Assembly (NCBI GenBank): GCA_013397795.1 | Contig: VZTJ01001823.1 | Span: 105,539 to 169,538 of the forward strand | Length of the DNA: 64,000 nucleotides | Source: Orthonyx spaldingii | Lineage: Eukaryota; Chordata; Aves; Passeriformes; Orthonychidae | Direction of reading: 5' to 3' | Shown: positions 26,301 to 39,577 of the stretch, piece after piece | Numbering within the stretch: position 1 is the stretch's first letter | Layout of the letters: each line of letters opens with the position of its first letter | The notes under the pieces: generated by a model | What the model saw: the letters and a program-made list of their open reading frames with translations, nothing else | The model's database searches: none | Told to the model about the DNA's origin: nothing | Position numbers and translations under genes: made by a program

Positions 26301-29139
26301 TTTTTAAAGCTAGGCTAATGTCTCTAAAGATCAAGAATACCCACAGTCTATTTTTAGATTCCTCAGTGTAAGCCAAAACTGTCCTAATAAAAAGATCTTT
26401 TAATTCACCTGCAATATTTTATTACATGGCCAGATTAAAAGATAAACCAGTCTGTACTGGAGGCTGTGGAAGTTGCAGCTGTGACTCAGGAGGGGGCAGA
26501 GCGACCTAAACACGACTATAAAAAGGCTTTGCAAGCTCCTTGTGGGACTGGCTTTCACCCCCCACTCCCACTGTGGGGTCAAGCCTGCCATCCCACAGAC
26601 CCCACAGTGCTTTAAGTCACACAGCACCAGCAGAAGACTGGGAAGAGAGCAGGTTCGGAGTCCTCCTGGATAACACGCTTTAACCCTTTCATCTGTCTCT
26701 TCTCACAGCAGTACCTGTAACAAAGCACAGCAGTTGCTATGGAGCAAGGAGAGCTATCAGCTCCTCTGTACTAATGTAATATAATTAGTATTACAATTTC
26801 CACAGTGCATTTTTTTATCCCTTATCCTGGATTTCTTATGGATTTATACCTTTACTCAGAAGGCTATCCATCTTATGAAGCTGAACTGATACCATGGACT
26901 AGAAATGCATGGCTTTGGAGACCTTACAAGTCTTCAAGACCATGTTTCCCAGTCCTCAGGGTTCCCACAGCAGAGGGGAGAGAGCAGGGGCTCACCAATC
27001 GCCACAAAAACTTCTCCAGCGACATCTAAATGCTCTGAGAAGTCCAGTAAGGCCAAGCCCACAGTTAACACTACAGAGCCAGCAGCCCCTGCCCACAAAC
27101 CCCGTATTCACCTCCTACCCTCCCCAACGGCTGATGGGTCCTGCACAGAAGAATAAAGAAAATGCAATCACCCATGTTGGAATTTGAAAAGACTGCCTCA
27201 GCATCCCACAACAAGTCAAAGGACTTTCAATTTATCAAAGCTACTGGGTAGGTGCAAGGAAAAGTTTTGCAACCTCTGGTTTATAAGCATGTAAGACATG
27301 AAAGATTTTAGTTTTGCATATGGCAACCTGCAACTCTCTGTTCTTTCTCCCCATAACCTCCCACAAACACCAGTCACAATGAATTAAATGCCACACAGGC
27401 ATAAACAAAATTAAAATATAATGCTGGTAATTTTGGAGTTTTGGGCTTGGATATTTCTACCGTTTTTACAGCATTAATGCAGCGTGGAAATGAACAGCAG
27501 CTTGTTAGTTTTTGCTCTCTCTTCCAGCTCAATTGCCAAGGCTACCCAACACACTTGCACTTTTATTTGCTCTCCTTTCTACCATATCCTAAGCTATGCA
27601 ATTAATATGCACAGAGGACATAAACCTCTAGCTCAGGAATAAAAAGTGACCTTAATATGCTCCTGCTTAATCCTCGGGCTCAGCATACCATCGCTTTGGG
27701 AAGGCAACCCAGCAGGAAACCAAGGTGCCACCTCGCCCTTCAGTGAGAGCATCCTCCCCACATGCGCACTGGGGGACTCCTTGCGGAAAATCCCTCCTTG
27801 GGAGGGAGCGGAACAGCAGCAGGAGCAGCAGAGGTACCGTGCAGGCCAGAAAGCAGCACGCTGCATCCACACGTGGACCACCAGCAGCTGAGAAGCACTG
27901 ATCTGATGTGCAGCTAACCACTCAAGCCCGCTGATTCTCAGGGAAAAGCTGCAGGATTTGGCTCAAAGGGCTTGTAATGATGAGGAGCACGTGAGAAACC
28001 ACTTTTGCTTCTCAACCCACCTACACAGCAGCAGTGGGCACTTTGCACAGCAGCACCCACACAGGCAGGGCCCCACGACACTGCTGCCACTGAAGCTGCA
28101 AGGAAAAACACCATCCAAAGCACTTAAATTAAGAGACAGATTTAATTTATAATACCCCCTGCACACCCCTTCCCACTGCCCCAGGTCAGGCCTGCAGGCT
28201 TTGCCTAGCCTGTGGTTTCGGTTATTCAGAGTTTCAAAATTTGAGGTCCCAGACAACAACTGCTGAAGATTTCTGCCAAATTTAACTTTTCAGGCATAAG
28301 AAAGTGCCACACTGAGCCCTAAAATGTGCACATGCACAGTCAGACGATGCCATGAGTGGCAGCATGGCTCCCTGCTCTATGAGAACAACTTGAACAACAG
28401 CATTTCCTGCATCCCAGTCTGGAGAGATGCACAAGCACACACCTTTCTCTAACAACACAAACAAGTACTCCCTCCCCAGAAACAGCACCATATCTTGGTA
28501 ACAAAACACCACCACCTCTCTGAGGGTTAAAGCCTACACATGTTCAGCCAGTTACACAATTTTTCTGGGTTTTCAGGAAAAGGATAATTACTGTTCCAAA
28601 CACATGGAGTGGCAACAGAGAGACCAAAAGCCTTGCCCGTGTGAGTACCCAGGGACCATGCCCTAACTGCAAAGCAATGACTGTATTACTACAGATTCCT
28701 CAGCTGTTGCTTTGAATTCTTTCATTGAAAAGAAGTGTTTTGACAGCACATCAGACACAAAAAGCAAAAAAAAAGTAACTCCGAAGTGGTATGTGAAAAT
28801 ACGCACATAAAAATATACAAATCAAAATTTTCTTTTCCCACTGCAAAAACATCACATTAAATGTCACCAAAACACTAAATTCCAGAGTAATTCATTTGTG
28901 CGCATGTTAGTAGTTCTTAAATCTAGTAGAGGCATGGGTGTAACGCACACATTTCCCTCACAGTCTTTTCAGTCTTTTCTGTTGTCACAGATCTGGAGCA
29001 CATCAAAAGCAGCACCCAAAGGCACTGGACCTACTCAGGAGCTCGTTTCCAACACCGAGGTGAAGACTAAACCACACCAGTCTGATAAAAGGACGACACC
29101 AATGGAAGGGTAAGGTGTGACAACACAGCCATCTCCAGA
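26301..29139. other. Noncoding stretch with small palindromes
   Basis: No exon is recognised. Visible small elements are GTTGCTATGGAGCAA near 26732, which resembles an RFX X-box; a perfect 7-bp inverted repeat TACTAAT/ATTAGTA at 26769-26790; and the 10-bp palindrome GCATTAATGC at 27471-27480. The 27640-28260 part is C-rich with overlapping short frames on both strands, none recognised. Confidence 0.5.
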
Positions 29140-29420
29140 AAGCCATGTTTTCTACCACGAATATTCCAAGCCCAATTTGCAAAATAGGTTGATTTTGCAT
29201 GCAAATGGACAGTTACACATCTAACTGACCATTTGTGCAAGCAATTACATGCGCAGTTACCTAATTGCATAATTGTGTGGGCCTAATTTTGATATTGGGT
29301 CTCACATTTTCTGTAGAACACAAACGCTCTATTTAATAAGTAGATATTGAGTAGTTTTGAAGCCCAGTCATCCAGACCTACTGACTCGAAACCAAATATT
29401 GAAAGAACATGCCAAAATGT
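29140..29420. promoter_or_regulatory. Candidate conserved noncoding element with palindromic octamer
   Basis: The block contains the perfect 12-bp palindrome TTTGCATGCAAA (29194-29205), whose right half extends to the POU octamer ATGCAAAT (29199-29206). Further CAATTAC, TAATTGC and CTAATTTT homeodomain-like cores follow within 100 bp. The motifs are seen; POU/homeodomain occupancy is inference. Confidence 0.35.
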
Positions 29421-32400
29421 GTATTTACCCAAAAAAGAGCATCATCTAACCCTGGCATAATGCAGCACATGGTCACCAAACTGAGCCACACGTTTTTCTG
29501 CTGAAGCCTCTAGTCCTTTAAATTGCAACTGAAAGCCAAATATCTGTACAAACATGCCAGGTATTCTCATTAGAAGAACCAGAAGGTTCCTTATTTTAAT
29601 TCTTTCAGTGAGACTTCTGAGGCTTTCTTGCTGCTAAGGAAGCATTTTAGGGAGGAAAATCAAAGTAAAAACACATTAAAAGAAACCTATTCTTAGCATG
29701 CTGGTCAGCAGCTCATGAGTACAGTTTCATCAGACAAATCCTGAAGATAAAGCAAGATCCAGGCTTTGAATTATGAGGTGATGCAGAGTTTTTTGCACAC
29801 GATCCAAGCGGTTGATGTCCCAGGTCTTCGCATTGCTGACCTCTAGGGAGAGGTTTCTATCTAAATTTAATCATCCTCAAGTATTTCCAGCCAATCGTAA
29901 GGAGTATTTTTCTTTTATGGAATAATCCTAAATACCATCAATTTTCCTGTGCATGTCAACCACAAGTCTCTATTTTACATGTCAAGCAAAAGCTCTTTAA
30001 GATTAGCTGTCAGAGCCTGAGAGTTTTGGCCAAATATCAATTTTCTGTGTGGATGATGCATTCAATTTAAGATGCTTGTTGCTACTGTGGGCAAAGCAAT
30101 ATAGCAATTACCAAGCTATTTCTGATTTACAAATCCATAAGTAATCATGTGGCTGGAAACCCAGACTTAGTGGGAAAGAAATTAAGTAGAGTGTTAAAAA
30201 CAAAGACTACCATTGAGGTAGTCACTGCCACCTCCCTCAGGATGCATGTCAGTGGAAATACTTGATATCACAGTCCCTGAGCCACAGACACTTGCAGAGA
30301 TCCAGGCAAATGCAACTCCAATTCCCTCAGGCCTGGATTTAATCCACCACAACTATACATAGACCACAGAGGATCTGAGGTGGCCTTTGCTCCTCTCCGC
30401 CCTTCCTTGATATATTGGAACCTGCCACTGATGGTTTTCTTTATCACATTTCCACATGACAATAAAGTTCTGTATTGCATGGCACCCAGATATACCCTCC
30501 TTAATATTACTCAGTCAGGCTTGTGTGATCCAAGAAATGATGTTGTTGTAGCACCTCATACTGATGGCTCCCAAGGAAAGCTTTATTTTACCTGCCAGAA
30601 TAAGCCTCAGACTGTGCCATCAAATAAACAGGGGATTTATTCTAGATATTCCTAGAAAAACATGCATGCTGCAGTTCATGCTTGCTGTCAGGGACTTTAA
30701 TCAACTGCTGGTTTAAGAAACACATGTAAGATCAGCTTTGGTGACCTGCAAGAGTCAGCTGGGATCTCAAGAAACCCTGTCACTTTGGCTCACATCAGCA
30801 CTACCCAAATCAAGGAGCAACAACCCAGGGAGCAGCACATCCCTCCTCCTAGCTGGCATTGCTCCAGCACTCATCCTCCCTGCAGCAGCACTGCCTCGTA
30901 AAATACTTAAACACCATCCATGCCCCAGGGAAACACCGATATCATTAACGCTCAGGACAAACAATGAAAACCTCACACTGGCCCCAGAGGGCAATACAAA
31001 TCTAAACCTGGCAGGGGCTACCCAACACAAGGACCCGGTCATCAGTGAGCCAAAAAAGACGGACTCCCAAACGTCGATGTCAGGAATGTACCAGGAGCTG
31101 ATGTCATTTTATCACATAACTGAAAAAAACACTCAGACTAGACCCAAAAAAAAAACCAAAAGGAAAGAAGTGTCACAGCAACTCTCACATAGCCTGGAAC
31201 AATTTGGACACTTCCAGTGCAGGACAAACTCAAGGAACAGAGTGTTGTAGCAGAAGGTTTACGTCCACAAGGACAGGATCCATCTGGGACAGACAGGACC
31301 TACAGAAACCACATACATTCTATAGCCTTTTTTTGGAGAAAGCCACTATTTGCAATGTTTTGTCTCATTTCCATGGGCCTTCAGCAAGAGTGGGATTATT
31401 CAAATTGACAGCAACAGTCTGGCAAGATTGTTTTCCAGTATCAAAGGACACCTACCCAGTAATTGCTGTACTGTAGCATGAGGCATAGCCCATGTATTTT
31501 AATGCCTTAACCACATGTCATGGCAGCGATTGGACCAAAGCTATTAATTCTTAATGAACCCATGCTTCCATCTCCAATTCCACCAGCAGTATTTGCAAGA
31601 CATTGCAAAACCATAATTCAACCAGCCCCTGTATAAAATATTACAAAAGATTTAAAATATATGGCTTATAAAAACAAACAATCACTGGAATTTTCCCCCC
31701 ATTTCTCAAGCTACTGAGTTTTGAATTTTCTCCGCATGCAGAACAGCTAAAGATGGAGTTTTTTCTTCTTTTTGTGAAGACTGAGATTGCCACAATCCAA
31801 GATCTTGGGATTAAAATTAACATGAAGAAATTTGCAGCAAATAACACTGTGTGAATCCATTTGCTAATCTTCCAAAAACAGAAGGAAAAAAAAAAAAAAA
31901 GCAATCTCCTCCTGTCCCCAGTCTTTGGCTACCACAAGAAAGTAAAAGATTCTTAAATAATCCTTTATTAGCAATTTTATTAAAGGTTCAGGCTGAACAC
32001 CGAAACCCTTGGGCAGCCAGAAACATTCAGCACAGACCTGATTTTGTTTCCTTTCTAAGAAGCTGGACCAACCCAGGGAAAATGTGAAGGGTCACTACAG
32101 TTGTTGGCTGTTCCTGAAAGAACCCCCCACCTGTGCTACAGGCACCACATTACTCACACAGCAGCTGCTTGTTATATCGTGATATAATGAAGTTTCACAG
32201 GGACACGTGAAGCAACGCTAGAAACAAACCTAGCCCAGGACTTCAGCGTGTTATGCAGCACAAGGGGGACATAAATGCTGTGCAAGTTATCACCACTATT
32301 TATAGGCTCTAATAATTCCACATTTTTCTAATAAGATCTTCCCAATACACAGTGCAGCCTCGGGTGACACCAGGGCTGCACAGCTGTGTGAGCTGGCAGC

Positions 32401-32879
32401 AGTTTAAAACATGCTGCACTAGAGGACCCAAACACGCATGATTTTAAGAGCAGTTCAAAACTCCAGGAGACAAAGAAATACTCCAGGCTGAGAAATCCGG
32501 GGAGAAACTCACAGTGTGGGCACTAAAATCCTCCTGTGGCTAAAGGAACAAAGGAAGGGAGAAGAGTGGCAATGACTTTATATTTGTCTTGAAAATTTCC
32601 ATTTTCTCTTAATGGGATATTAATTCCCTCGTTCCCATGAGCTAAGCTGTCTCTGGGAGGAAAAACTCCCACCTTGCACCACCAAAGCCCCCTGCAGAAC
32701 GGGGTCCCCACACACTTCACCGGGTCCGAGCCAGCTCACGGAAGAAGTGCAATAGCAGGGATCCAACCTCAATTTTCTAACCAACATCAGTCGCACACCA
32801 TTCTGTTTGCATATCGGTTTCTCCCGTTCACAACGTGCTAATTCGGGCAGCAGCCGCTGCATATATAAGGATGGCTTTC
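29421..32879. other. Noncoding stretch, no gene seen
   Basis: Unique sequence. It includes a 16-bp interrupted palindrome TTATATC-GT-GATATAA at 32172-32187 and a 15-bp poly-A at 31886-31900. The frame 30738-31250 + (170 codons) is Ser/Thr/Pro/Leu-rich with no recognised domain and is treated as chance. No known transposon. Confidence 0.5.
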
Positions 32880-33570
32880 AAACCAAACAGCCACACGCAT
32901 TATTTTTGCCTCCGTCCTACACAATTCCATGGCTTTTTCCATACGCTCCAATGCGTATGTCCTCTGAGCATTATTAATAGCTACTAAAGAATATTATCTG
33001 CCTACCAATCACTTCAGCTTCCTACTTAATGGCAAGCACATTTTTAGAGCGTCAAATATATCAACAGGGATAATGGTTGCTAAATTTGAAGTCAACAACA
33101 ACTGGAAAATGTTAGCTACTTCATTGGTATTTTTACATGCTTGCAGAAATATCTCTTTAAATAAATGAGCCTTTTTTTATCCTTTCAAAGAGATAATAAA
33201 ATAATACAGAATTGTAAATACTGTCACATACCCTCAACAAACAGCAAGTTAAATTTGGATAAATACATTTTTACTGCCAAAGATAATGAGCAAAAATAAC
33301 TACAATTCAACTTTGCATAGTGGATTGGATGAAAAAAAGACCACCTTAAAATGATAGCTGGCTGGCAGTCACAGTGCAGCCGACAAACACTCACCAGAAT
33401 ACGGACAGTCTTGGAAAAGGGGTTAAAGCAAAATAATTCTTAGGAACAAATGCTTATCGTTGCATCTGGCTGCAACATTAACCTTAAAAGACTACTAAAA
33501 TATTCCATTAGCATACTAACCACGGTACATAAACTTTTATGCTTAAAATGTTCAATATTTCAACATAATT
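32880..33570. promoter_or_regulatory. Candidate conserved noncoding element (AT-rich)
   Basis: Nearly 700 bp of complex AT-rich sequence with ATTATTAATAG, TAAATAAATGAG, GATAATAAAATAATAC and similar motifs, with no coding frame. A TATA-like TATATAAG lies just upstream (about 32863). It is one of the longest enhancer-like blocks here. Evidence is compositional only. Confidence 0.35.
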
Positions 33571-36390
33571 TCAATTAATGGAAATTGAACATTTGGATAT
33601 GTATCAAGGTAAGTGTGATGGTTTTCCTTCCTGTGCATGCACCAAAGCAGCTCCAACCTGCCCGTACCAGCTCCCGCCATGGGAGCCACGGCCAGAGGAG
33701 AAGGTCCTCAGCAGCTCTCGGGGCTTCAAACGAGCAAAATGCCACCACAAATTTCTTCCCTGCACGTTCAGCTCTGCACACCAAGGTTATTTAAGCACAT
33801 GCTGAAATGCAAAGCGTGCAAGCACATCTGCAATATCTGCTCAGGGGCCTCAGCAAGCAGCAGAAACTGAGAGGCACCTGCCCCACAGGAGAGGCCTTCT
33901 TGGGAAAACAGGAGACAAAGGGATGGAAGCACCACTTGGGGAGTCTCAGTGGAGCATAAAGAGCCACGTCACAGCTGAAGCCAGTAAGACAGGGATAGGT
34001 TTCAGAGCTTTATCCAGTGTGTCATCACCAGCCCAGGACACAAGAGCGACTCGCTCTCACAGCAGTGCTACAGCCAAGGCTGCATCACTGTTTCACAGTT
34101 CTGGGCTTTTCCAACTTTTCCATAATCCAGTTTTGTTCAGAAGGGGTTTTTGTTGGTTTGTTGTTTTTTTGGTGTTTTTTTTTTCTTACAGCATGCAAGC
34201 TTTTTTCTTCAACCTCCCTCTGGCACGATCCATTTCCTACATGAATCACAATCGGGAGGGGTGAGAAAAAAAGAGAGGTCAGGTATCACAACTCCTAATA
34301 GACATTTATTAGGCAGTTTAGTCAAGCAACTTCTGGCAAAGGGTCACATACTGCCTTGCAGTGCCACAGTAGCTTCTCCACATGAATTTAAAGCCTGTCA
34401 GCAGCATGTCCCACAACACAACTTCCTCCTCAGTTCCTCTGGAAACACAGCCTAGGAGGGAGACCTGCCTGCCATGGGGCAGCTCAGACCCTGGTACCAC
34501 AGCCAGTACTGTTCTGAGCTTGGGCTGGTCCCCAATGCAGTTTTGGAAGATTTCTGCAAGCTCTGTATTTCTGCAAGCTCAACAGCAACTGGTGATGAGA
34601 GACAGGAGCATGTCACCATGTGACAAGAGCCCACGTTGCACTGCTGACTTATTAGGAGATTAAGAAAGATCAAGTTATAAATGCCCATTCAGTTATTGTA
34701 CGTGTAACTGCACAGACATTGGGAGAGAAAGGAACTGAACATGAAATGAGTATAATCTTAGAAGTCACTAAAAAGGACTTTACAGGAACACTATACAATG
34801 ACTGATCATTTTTTTATAGATCAGAAAAAAAACCTGTATCCACTAAAAGTTTGAGGCTTACTTTCCCAGTTACTTACTTCATTTTCCCACCTCCTCCTTT
34901 GTCAGGAGCTAGAATTTATAGGTTTCAGGCATGGAAACAAAAAGCAGTTACCACTGGAAAAGAAAAATATTTTTTGATGCTCTTTGCAGTATGAATTTCT
35001 ATTCCTCATATATAGTTATATTCTTGGTATTCAGCACAAGCTTATGGTGTGACCAGTATATGCTCTTGCAGTTTGAATTATTGACTTTGCTGCCCAAACA
35101 TCAGCCAACATCAGACCCTCACGAATCACTGATGCACACGCAAATATTCATCTGCCCTGGACTTTGCACACTCCTTATGCAAAGTGGGAAGAAGGACAAG
35201 TTTCCCTGGCAGGCTGGGAAAAAAGAAGAAAATAAGGAGATATATATAGCAGCAGCTGTTCAAAGACTTCAGGAGGCTTGGCATGTGCCCCTATGCCCAG
35301 CAGAGGTAGCGGACAGCAGAAATGAGACCATTTATCACGTGGACACACAGCTCATCACTGGGGAACTGCCACTGAGCACGGCTTAAACTGCTCCTCCAAA
35401 GCAAGAAGTCGCTAAACAAACAGTAACTAAAGTTGCTGAAATGATGAATCTTTCTGGCAGATTGCAGCACTCCCATGGGATAATTCAGCTTTGGCTACGT
35501 GGGCACACATAAAATCCACCAGCAGCCTGCACTTGTTTGCAAAAGCAAAACCTTTAAGTCAGTGAGAATCAGAGCCTGTTGCACACCCCGAGGACTTGCC
35601 AGCACACAAGTGATTCACGGGAAACAGCCCGGCTACATTCACCTCATCCTGCCTCTGCTCCTGTCAGAGTAAAAACAAAATCCCAGGAACAAGCCCCCTG
35701 TCCCTTCCCAGGAAAATTGGCTCAGTGCACTGAGAGTGTGCAGAGTCCACAAGGGCAGACCTGGCTTAGCTGTTTCCAGAAAGCTGCCATCACTTGCCAG
35801 TGGTCTTCAGCGCATAAATGCCTGGTTGCACAGCACTAAACCCCAATCTGCATAGGCAGGATGCAAAGTTCAGATGCTTCCAGAGAACCATCCTATTGCC
35901 CCACACCAACCACCACATACTGGCTCACCCTTACTGTTGTAAGGAAATCAGGAAAGGGGTTGCTGTCATGCAAAAACAGAAAAAAGAAATTAAACCTATG
36001 GGCTACATCATCTTTTTGAGCAAGTACACCGATTGTAGAAGGACCATCTGATCTGAGCCCATGGTGCTGAGTGACCATGTAGCTTCTATTTGCTTTCCTA
36101 GCTTGTCACAACAGTTCCTATACTACTAGGACCAAGCACTTTATTCCCAGTTTGAGCTCATTCACCTTCAGTACCCAGCCACCAGTCTGGTACCCACACA
36201 CTGGTTATTTTAACGAGTCCTCCAGAACTCCTTTGGTTGCTTATGTTAAGCACTTCAGTGTTTGGGTCACTCTGCCAGCCAGCTCTTACACCTCCTCCTG
36301 CCACACAAGCAAGGGCACGGGAGATGGGGACAGGATTCCAGAGATGCCTGATTCCCCCGCTGCTAGCCCCCTGAAAATCTGCTCCTCGGC
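33571..36390. other. Noncoding stretch, no gene seen
   Basis: Mixed sequence. A T/G-rich tract at 34146-34187 runs into TTTTCTTACAG (AG at 34190-34191), an acceptor-like arrangement but without any recognisable exon after it. A 13-bp direct repeat TTTCTGCAAGCTC occurs at 34551 and 34568. Frame 34931-35386 + (151 codons) is not recognised. Confidence 0.5.
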
Positions 36391-36640
36391 CTGGGAAAGC
36401 AGTGTGGAGGAGAGCTGAGGAGGACGAGCAGCACCTGGGAAACCACAGTCCCAGCTCCGGGCTGTTGGCCCTGCTGCCGGGAGCTCCTGGGGGCTGCTGC
36501 CACCTAGAGCTGCCGACAGAGCCAGGCTGTGGGCTGGCCACCCCGCCATCACCGCCCGGGAGAGGCTCAGCATCCAGCCCAGCAGCTCCCCGGCTCGGGC
36601 CAGTGACTCACAGAAACCCGGTGTTTCTCCGAAAAGCCTT
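36391..36640. other. GC-rich patch
   Basis: GC-rich interval with scattered CpG in otherwise average sequence, about 3 kb from the CpG island. It could be island-shore sequence or a small regulatory element. No exon is recognised on either strand. Confidence 0.4.
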
Positions 36641-37164
36641 TTGAAGATGTGCGCGCTCCGGGTGACAGGCTGTGCTTCCAGATACAGTGCCAGTCAACTT
36701 CCTGTGGTTCGCATAGATTTAATTAAAAAACAAAACCACAGAAATAAACCAACCAAACTAAAATCCCCTGAAAACTAGAAGAAAACATTTAATTTAATTA
36801 AGGTGTCTGGTAAATGCCCTGCTAGAAAACTGAGGGCACATTTCGGAACAACTTGGCATTAAGGTCAGGAGTGCAATGCAGCACTTGGGGCTCAGCCTGG
36901 AGCACCCACAGGGTGCTGGACCCTTTGCTACCATGGACCCAACGTGCCTTTCTCTGCTACCCATCCCACTCCACTACCATGCAGGCTCAGGAGAAAAGCT
37001 TCTCCCTTCGTGAGCTGCTGCTGCCAAGTCTCATTTGCTTTACTCATAAGGCATGTATTTCAGGTCCTTATTATTACTGTTTTCATGTTAATTACAAGCA
37101 CAGCTATTAGTGCCAAATTCCATACACATAAACATCAATTACCATCTCTTTTTTTAAAAGCAAA
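36641..37164. other. Noncoding stretch, AT-rich in parts
   Basis: A/T-rich around 36715-36810, and a short enhancer-like segment at 37050-37150 carries TTAATTAC and TATTAG cores. Nothing coding is recognised. Confidence 0.45.
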
Positions 37165-37540
37165 GTCACAACTCAGTCACCGGGGCACTCAGCAGTGCCG
37201 GTCTCGGCGGGGCAGGTGCAGGCACAGAGCCTGTGTGGCATAGCCCGGTGTCGGAGCTGCCCCGGGATCCCTGGGGATGCCCCCAAAAGCAGGGCCAGGT
37301 CCAGGCTCCTCCGCCCCGCAGCAGTGCTGGCTTGCTGCGCCCTCAGGGGACACACATGGACAGTAGAGGCCTGCCCTGGCTACCCTGCAGAGATGTCCCC
37401 ACACAAGCCCTGAAGGGCTGTGTGGCACGGGAGGGACTCCTAGGAGGGATGCTGAGCCCACAAAAACCCCCGTTGCCCTTTGGTAAAAAGGCCCAGACGG
37501 GACAATCCCCATGCAGGGGCCAGGCCGTCTGATGGCAGCC
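37165..37540. other. GC-rich patch with modest CpG content
   Basis: GC-rich, with CpG scattered mainly at 37180-37320. A minus-strand frame spans 37189-37947 (252 codons), but its N-terminal part is poly-Phe derived from the A-runs at 37801-37852, and the rest matches no family I know. It is treated as a shadow of composition rather than a gene. Confidence 0.45.
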
Positions 37541-39239
37541 ACAGGCTGAAACTCCCAGTCAATATTTATCGTGCCTTTGCAAAGGCGCTCAGAGCTCAGC
37601 CTAATTTTAACCATCAAATAGACATCATGGCAGAATAAACAGGAGAGGTGCCAAGGAGGGCTGTTGCAAAGGAGAGGAGCTGCATCTCTCTGAAGGCATG
37701 AGGCACGTCCCATCCGACATGGCCCAGAGAGGAGTAAAGGCATGAAATTAAAGCCTGCCCATACATCAGCCTGAATATGCTTCTCACTGGGAAACAAAAC
37801 AAAAAAAAAAAAAAAAAAACCAAAAAAAAAGAAAAACCAAACAAAAGAAAAAAAATAAACTGCAAAAATACTTGAAGTACAATTATTCTCAGTGCAGTTG
37901 AATACTTCAAACAGGACTAAGTTAATTTGGCTGTAATTATTTAACAACTCACCAACCCCACATATCAGAAAATAGAGTTAATTTATCAGCTATTTTCAAG
38001 CAGAACAAAGACTCGCCAGCTTCCAGGTAGCAGCCCAAGCTGTTTGGCTCACGTGACCCCGGCTGAGCTGTGCACTGCAAACATTATATGCCCAAGCACG
38101 GACACAGAAGAAATTAGAAAACCCCAACGTGTTTACATATTTACATCCTAACCAACACACACGGGATAATGAAATGAAAAGTTCGGCCAACAGCTTGCTT
38201 GCATGAGCAAAGGTATCACCATCTTTCTTGAGGCACCAAAAACGAGAGCGGCAGTCAGAGCCCCATCCTAATGCTCCCAAAAGCCAAGAGAGCCCAAATT
38301 CTGAGGGGTCCTAAACACTTGCAAATCATGGCTCCCTGTCCAGCCTGCCTTGATATTTCAGCAGCAAGCACCAAGCAGCAAGACTCAATCACTGCTAGCT
38401 GCCAGTGCCCACAGCAGTGCCTAAACTCCTCCAAATAGGAAATGTCACTCCAACCCTGCTATTTTAATAAACGGATTTTCTGTTTTGCACAGTGCAGGGC
38501 ACAGAGGCTTTTTAGCAGCACAGATCCGGGAGGCTTCCCCCGAGACGACAGGAAGGCAGGCGAGCAACCCTGGACCGATGCTTTTTATTTTCACTGGGGT
38601 TTAAATCCAGCAACGAAGAATCTTTGTGATCGTCCACGCCAACAGCCCGGTCCCAGCGGTGGGAAGGATTGCTGGAGAGCACGAGAGCATCCCAGTGGGG
38701 ATGGCTGCTGCCCAAAACCAGGGCAGGCTACGGGGAAAGTGTGAGACAGAGGAGTATCAAGTGAGGCGAACAGTCAGGCTTCGTGTGACCAGGAAGGCAA
38801 GCAAAAAGGTACAGCGAAGCAGAGACTGTGAAACGAGGAATGCTATTCTTCTTCAGCGGGGATTTACCGATTCAAACCGCAGGAAGAGAACATATAAGAG
38901 AAAGCAGTAGCCCAGCATTTCACTCCTCCCGATTTCGAGGGTTAGGAAACAATCACAGAGTGAAAAAGTAAACCGTGCCCCAAGATCAAAAAACCGCCTC
39001 CGAAACCCAATCAGGCAGGCAAAGCCGGGACACGCTCCTTTAGCTTCTCACCAAATGTATCCTCTCTGTTACATAAAGCCCCAAAAAATAAACTAAATTG
39101 TGAAAACGAGGAGCTGTTGTACCAATACCGCCCAAACAGCATAAATTTTGCATGACCGGGGAGGTAAGAAGGCGAAAAAAAGGAGAAAAAAAAAAAAAAA
39201 AAAGCAAAGTTACAAAGACTGAAGAAATTTCCTTTTAAT
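37541..39239. other. Noncoding stretch with poly-A tracts, left shore of the CpG island
   Basis: Contains a 19-bp A run at 37801-37819 within a broader A-rich tract to about 37856, and an 18-bp A run at 39186-39203. CpG frequency rises gradually from about 38500. A + strand donor-like GAG/GTAAGA lies near 39165 and a minus-strand donor-like TTTG/GTGAGA near 39050. Neither is tied to a recognisable exon. Confidence 0.5.
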
Positions 39240-39577
39240 GTTTTATTCACAGCAAAGGGGCGATGCAGCGGGCGGCGATCCCCGTGCCCTCCCCGGCCGA
39301 CTGAACCGGCACAGCTCGTACTACGGCGGCAAAGAGCGCTGCTCCGAAACCAACGGGAAAACAAAATCCAAGCCAACGCCGCAAGTTTCCCTCCAGAAAG
39401 TTAAAAACTCGGGGCAGACCCTGGCAGAGGAAAAAGCGCCTTTTCCAGCGTCAACTTCCAAGCCGCCCGCTCGCCCTCCCCCGTCCGTATACACCCTGGC
39501 CCGGTGCCTACGCGGCGGGGCCGAGACATGCCGTGCACAGGAACGCACAGGTGTACGGGGCACCCGCGATGCCGCCG

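Noticed and set aside
32861..32872. TATA-box promoter
   Set aside because: TATATAAG occurs beside AT-rich enhancer-like sequence, with no nearby exon, donor or CpG support; TATA-like strings are common by chance in such DNA.
34146..34191. 3' splice acceptor
   Set aside because: The pyrimidine tract plus AG looks good, but it is part of a T/G simple tract and no recognisable exon or paired donor follows.
37189..37947. 252-codon minus-strand frame
   Set aside because: Its first part is poly-Phe translated from A-runs, and the remainder is a C-rich shadow with no recognisable domain or splice context.
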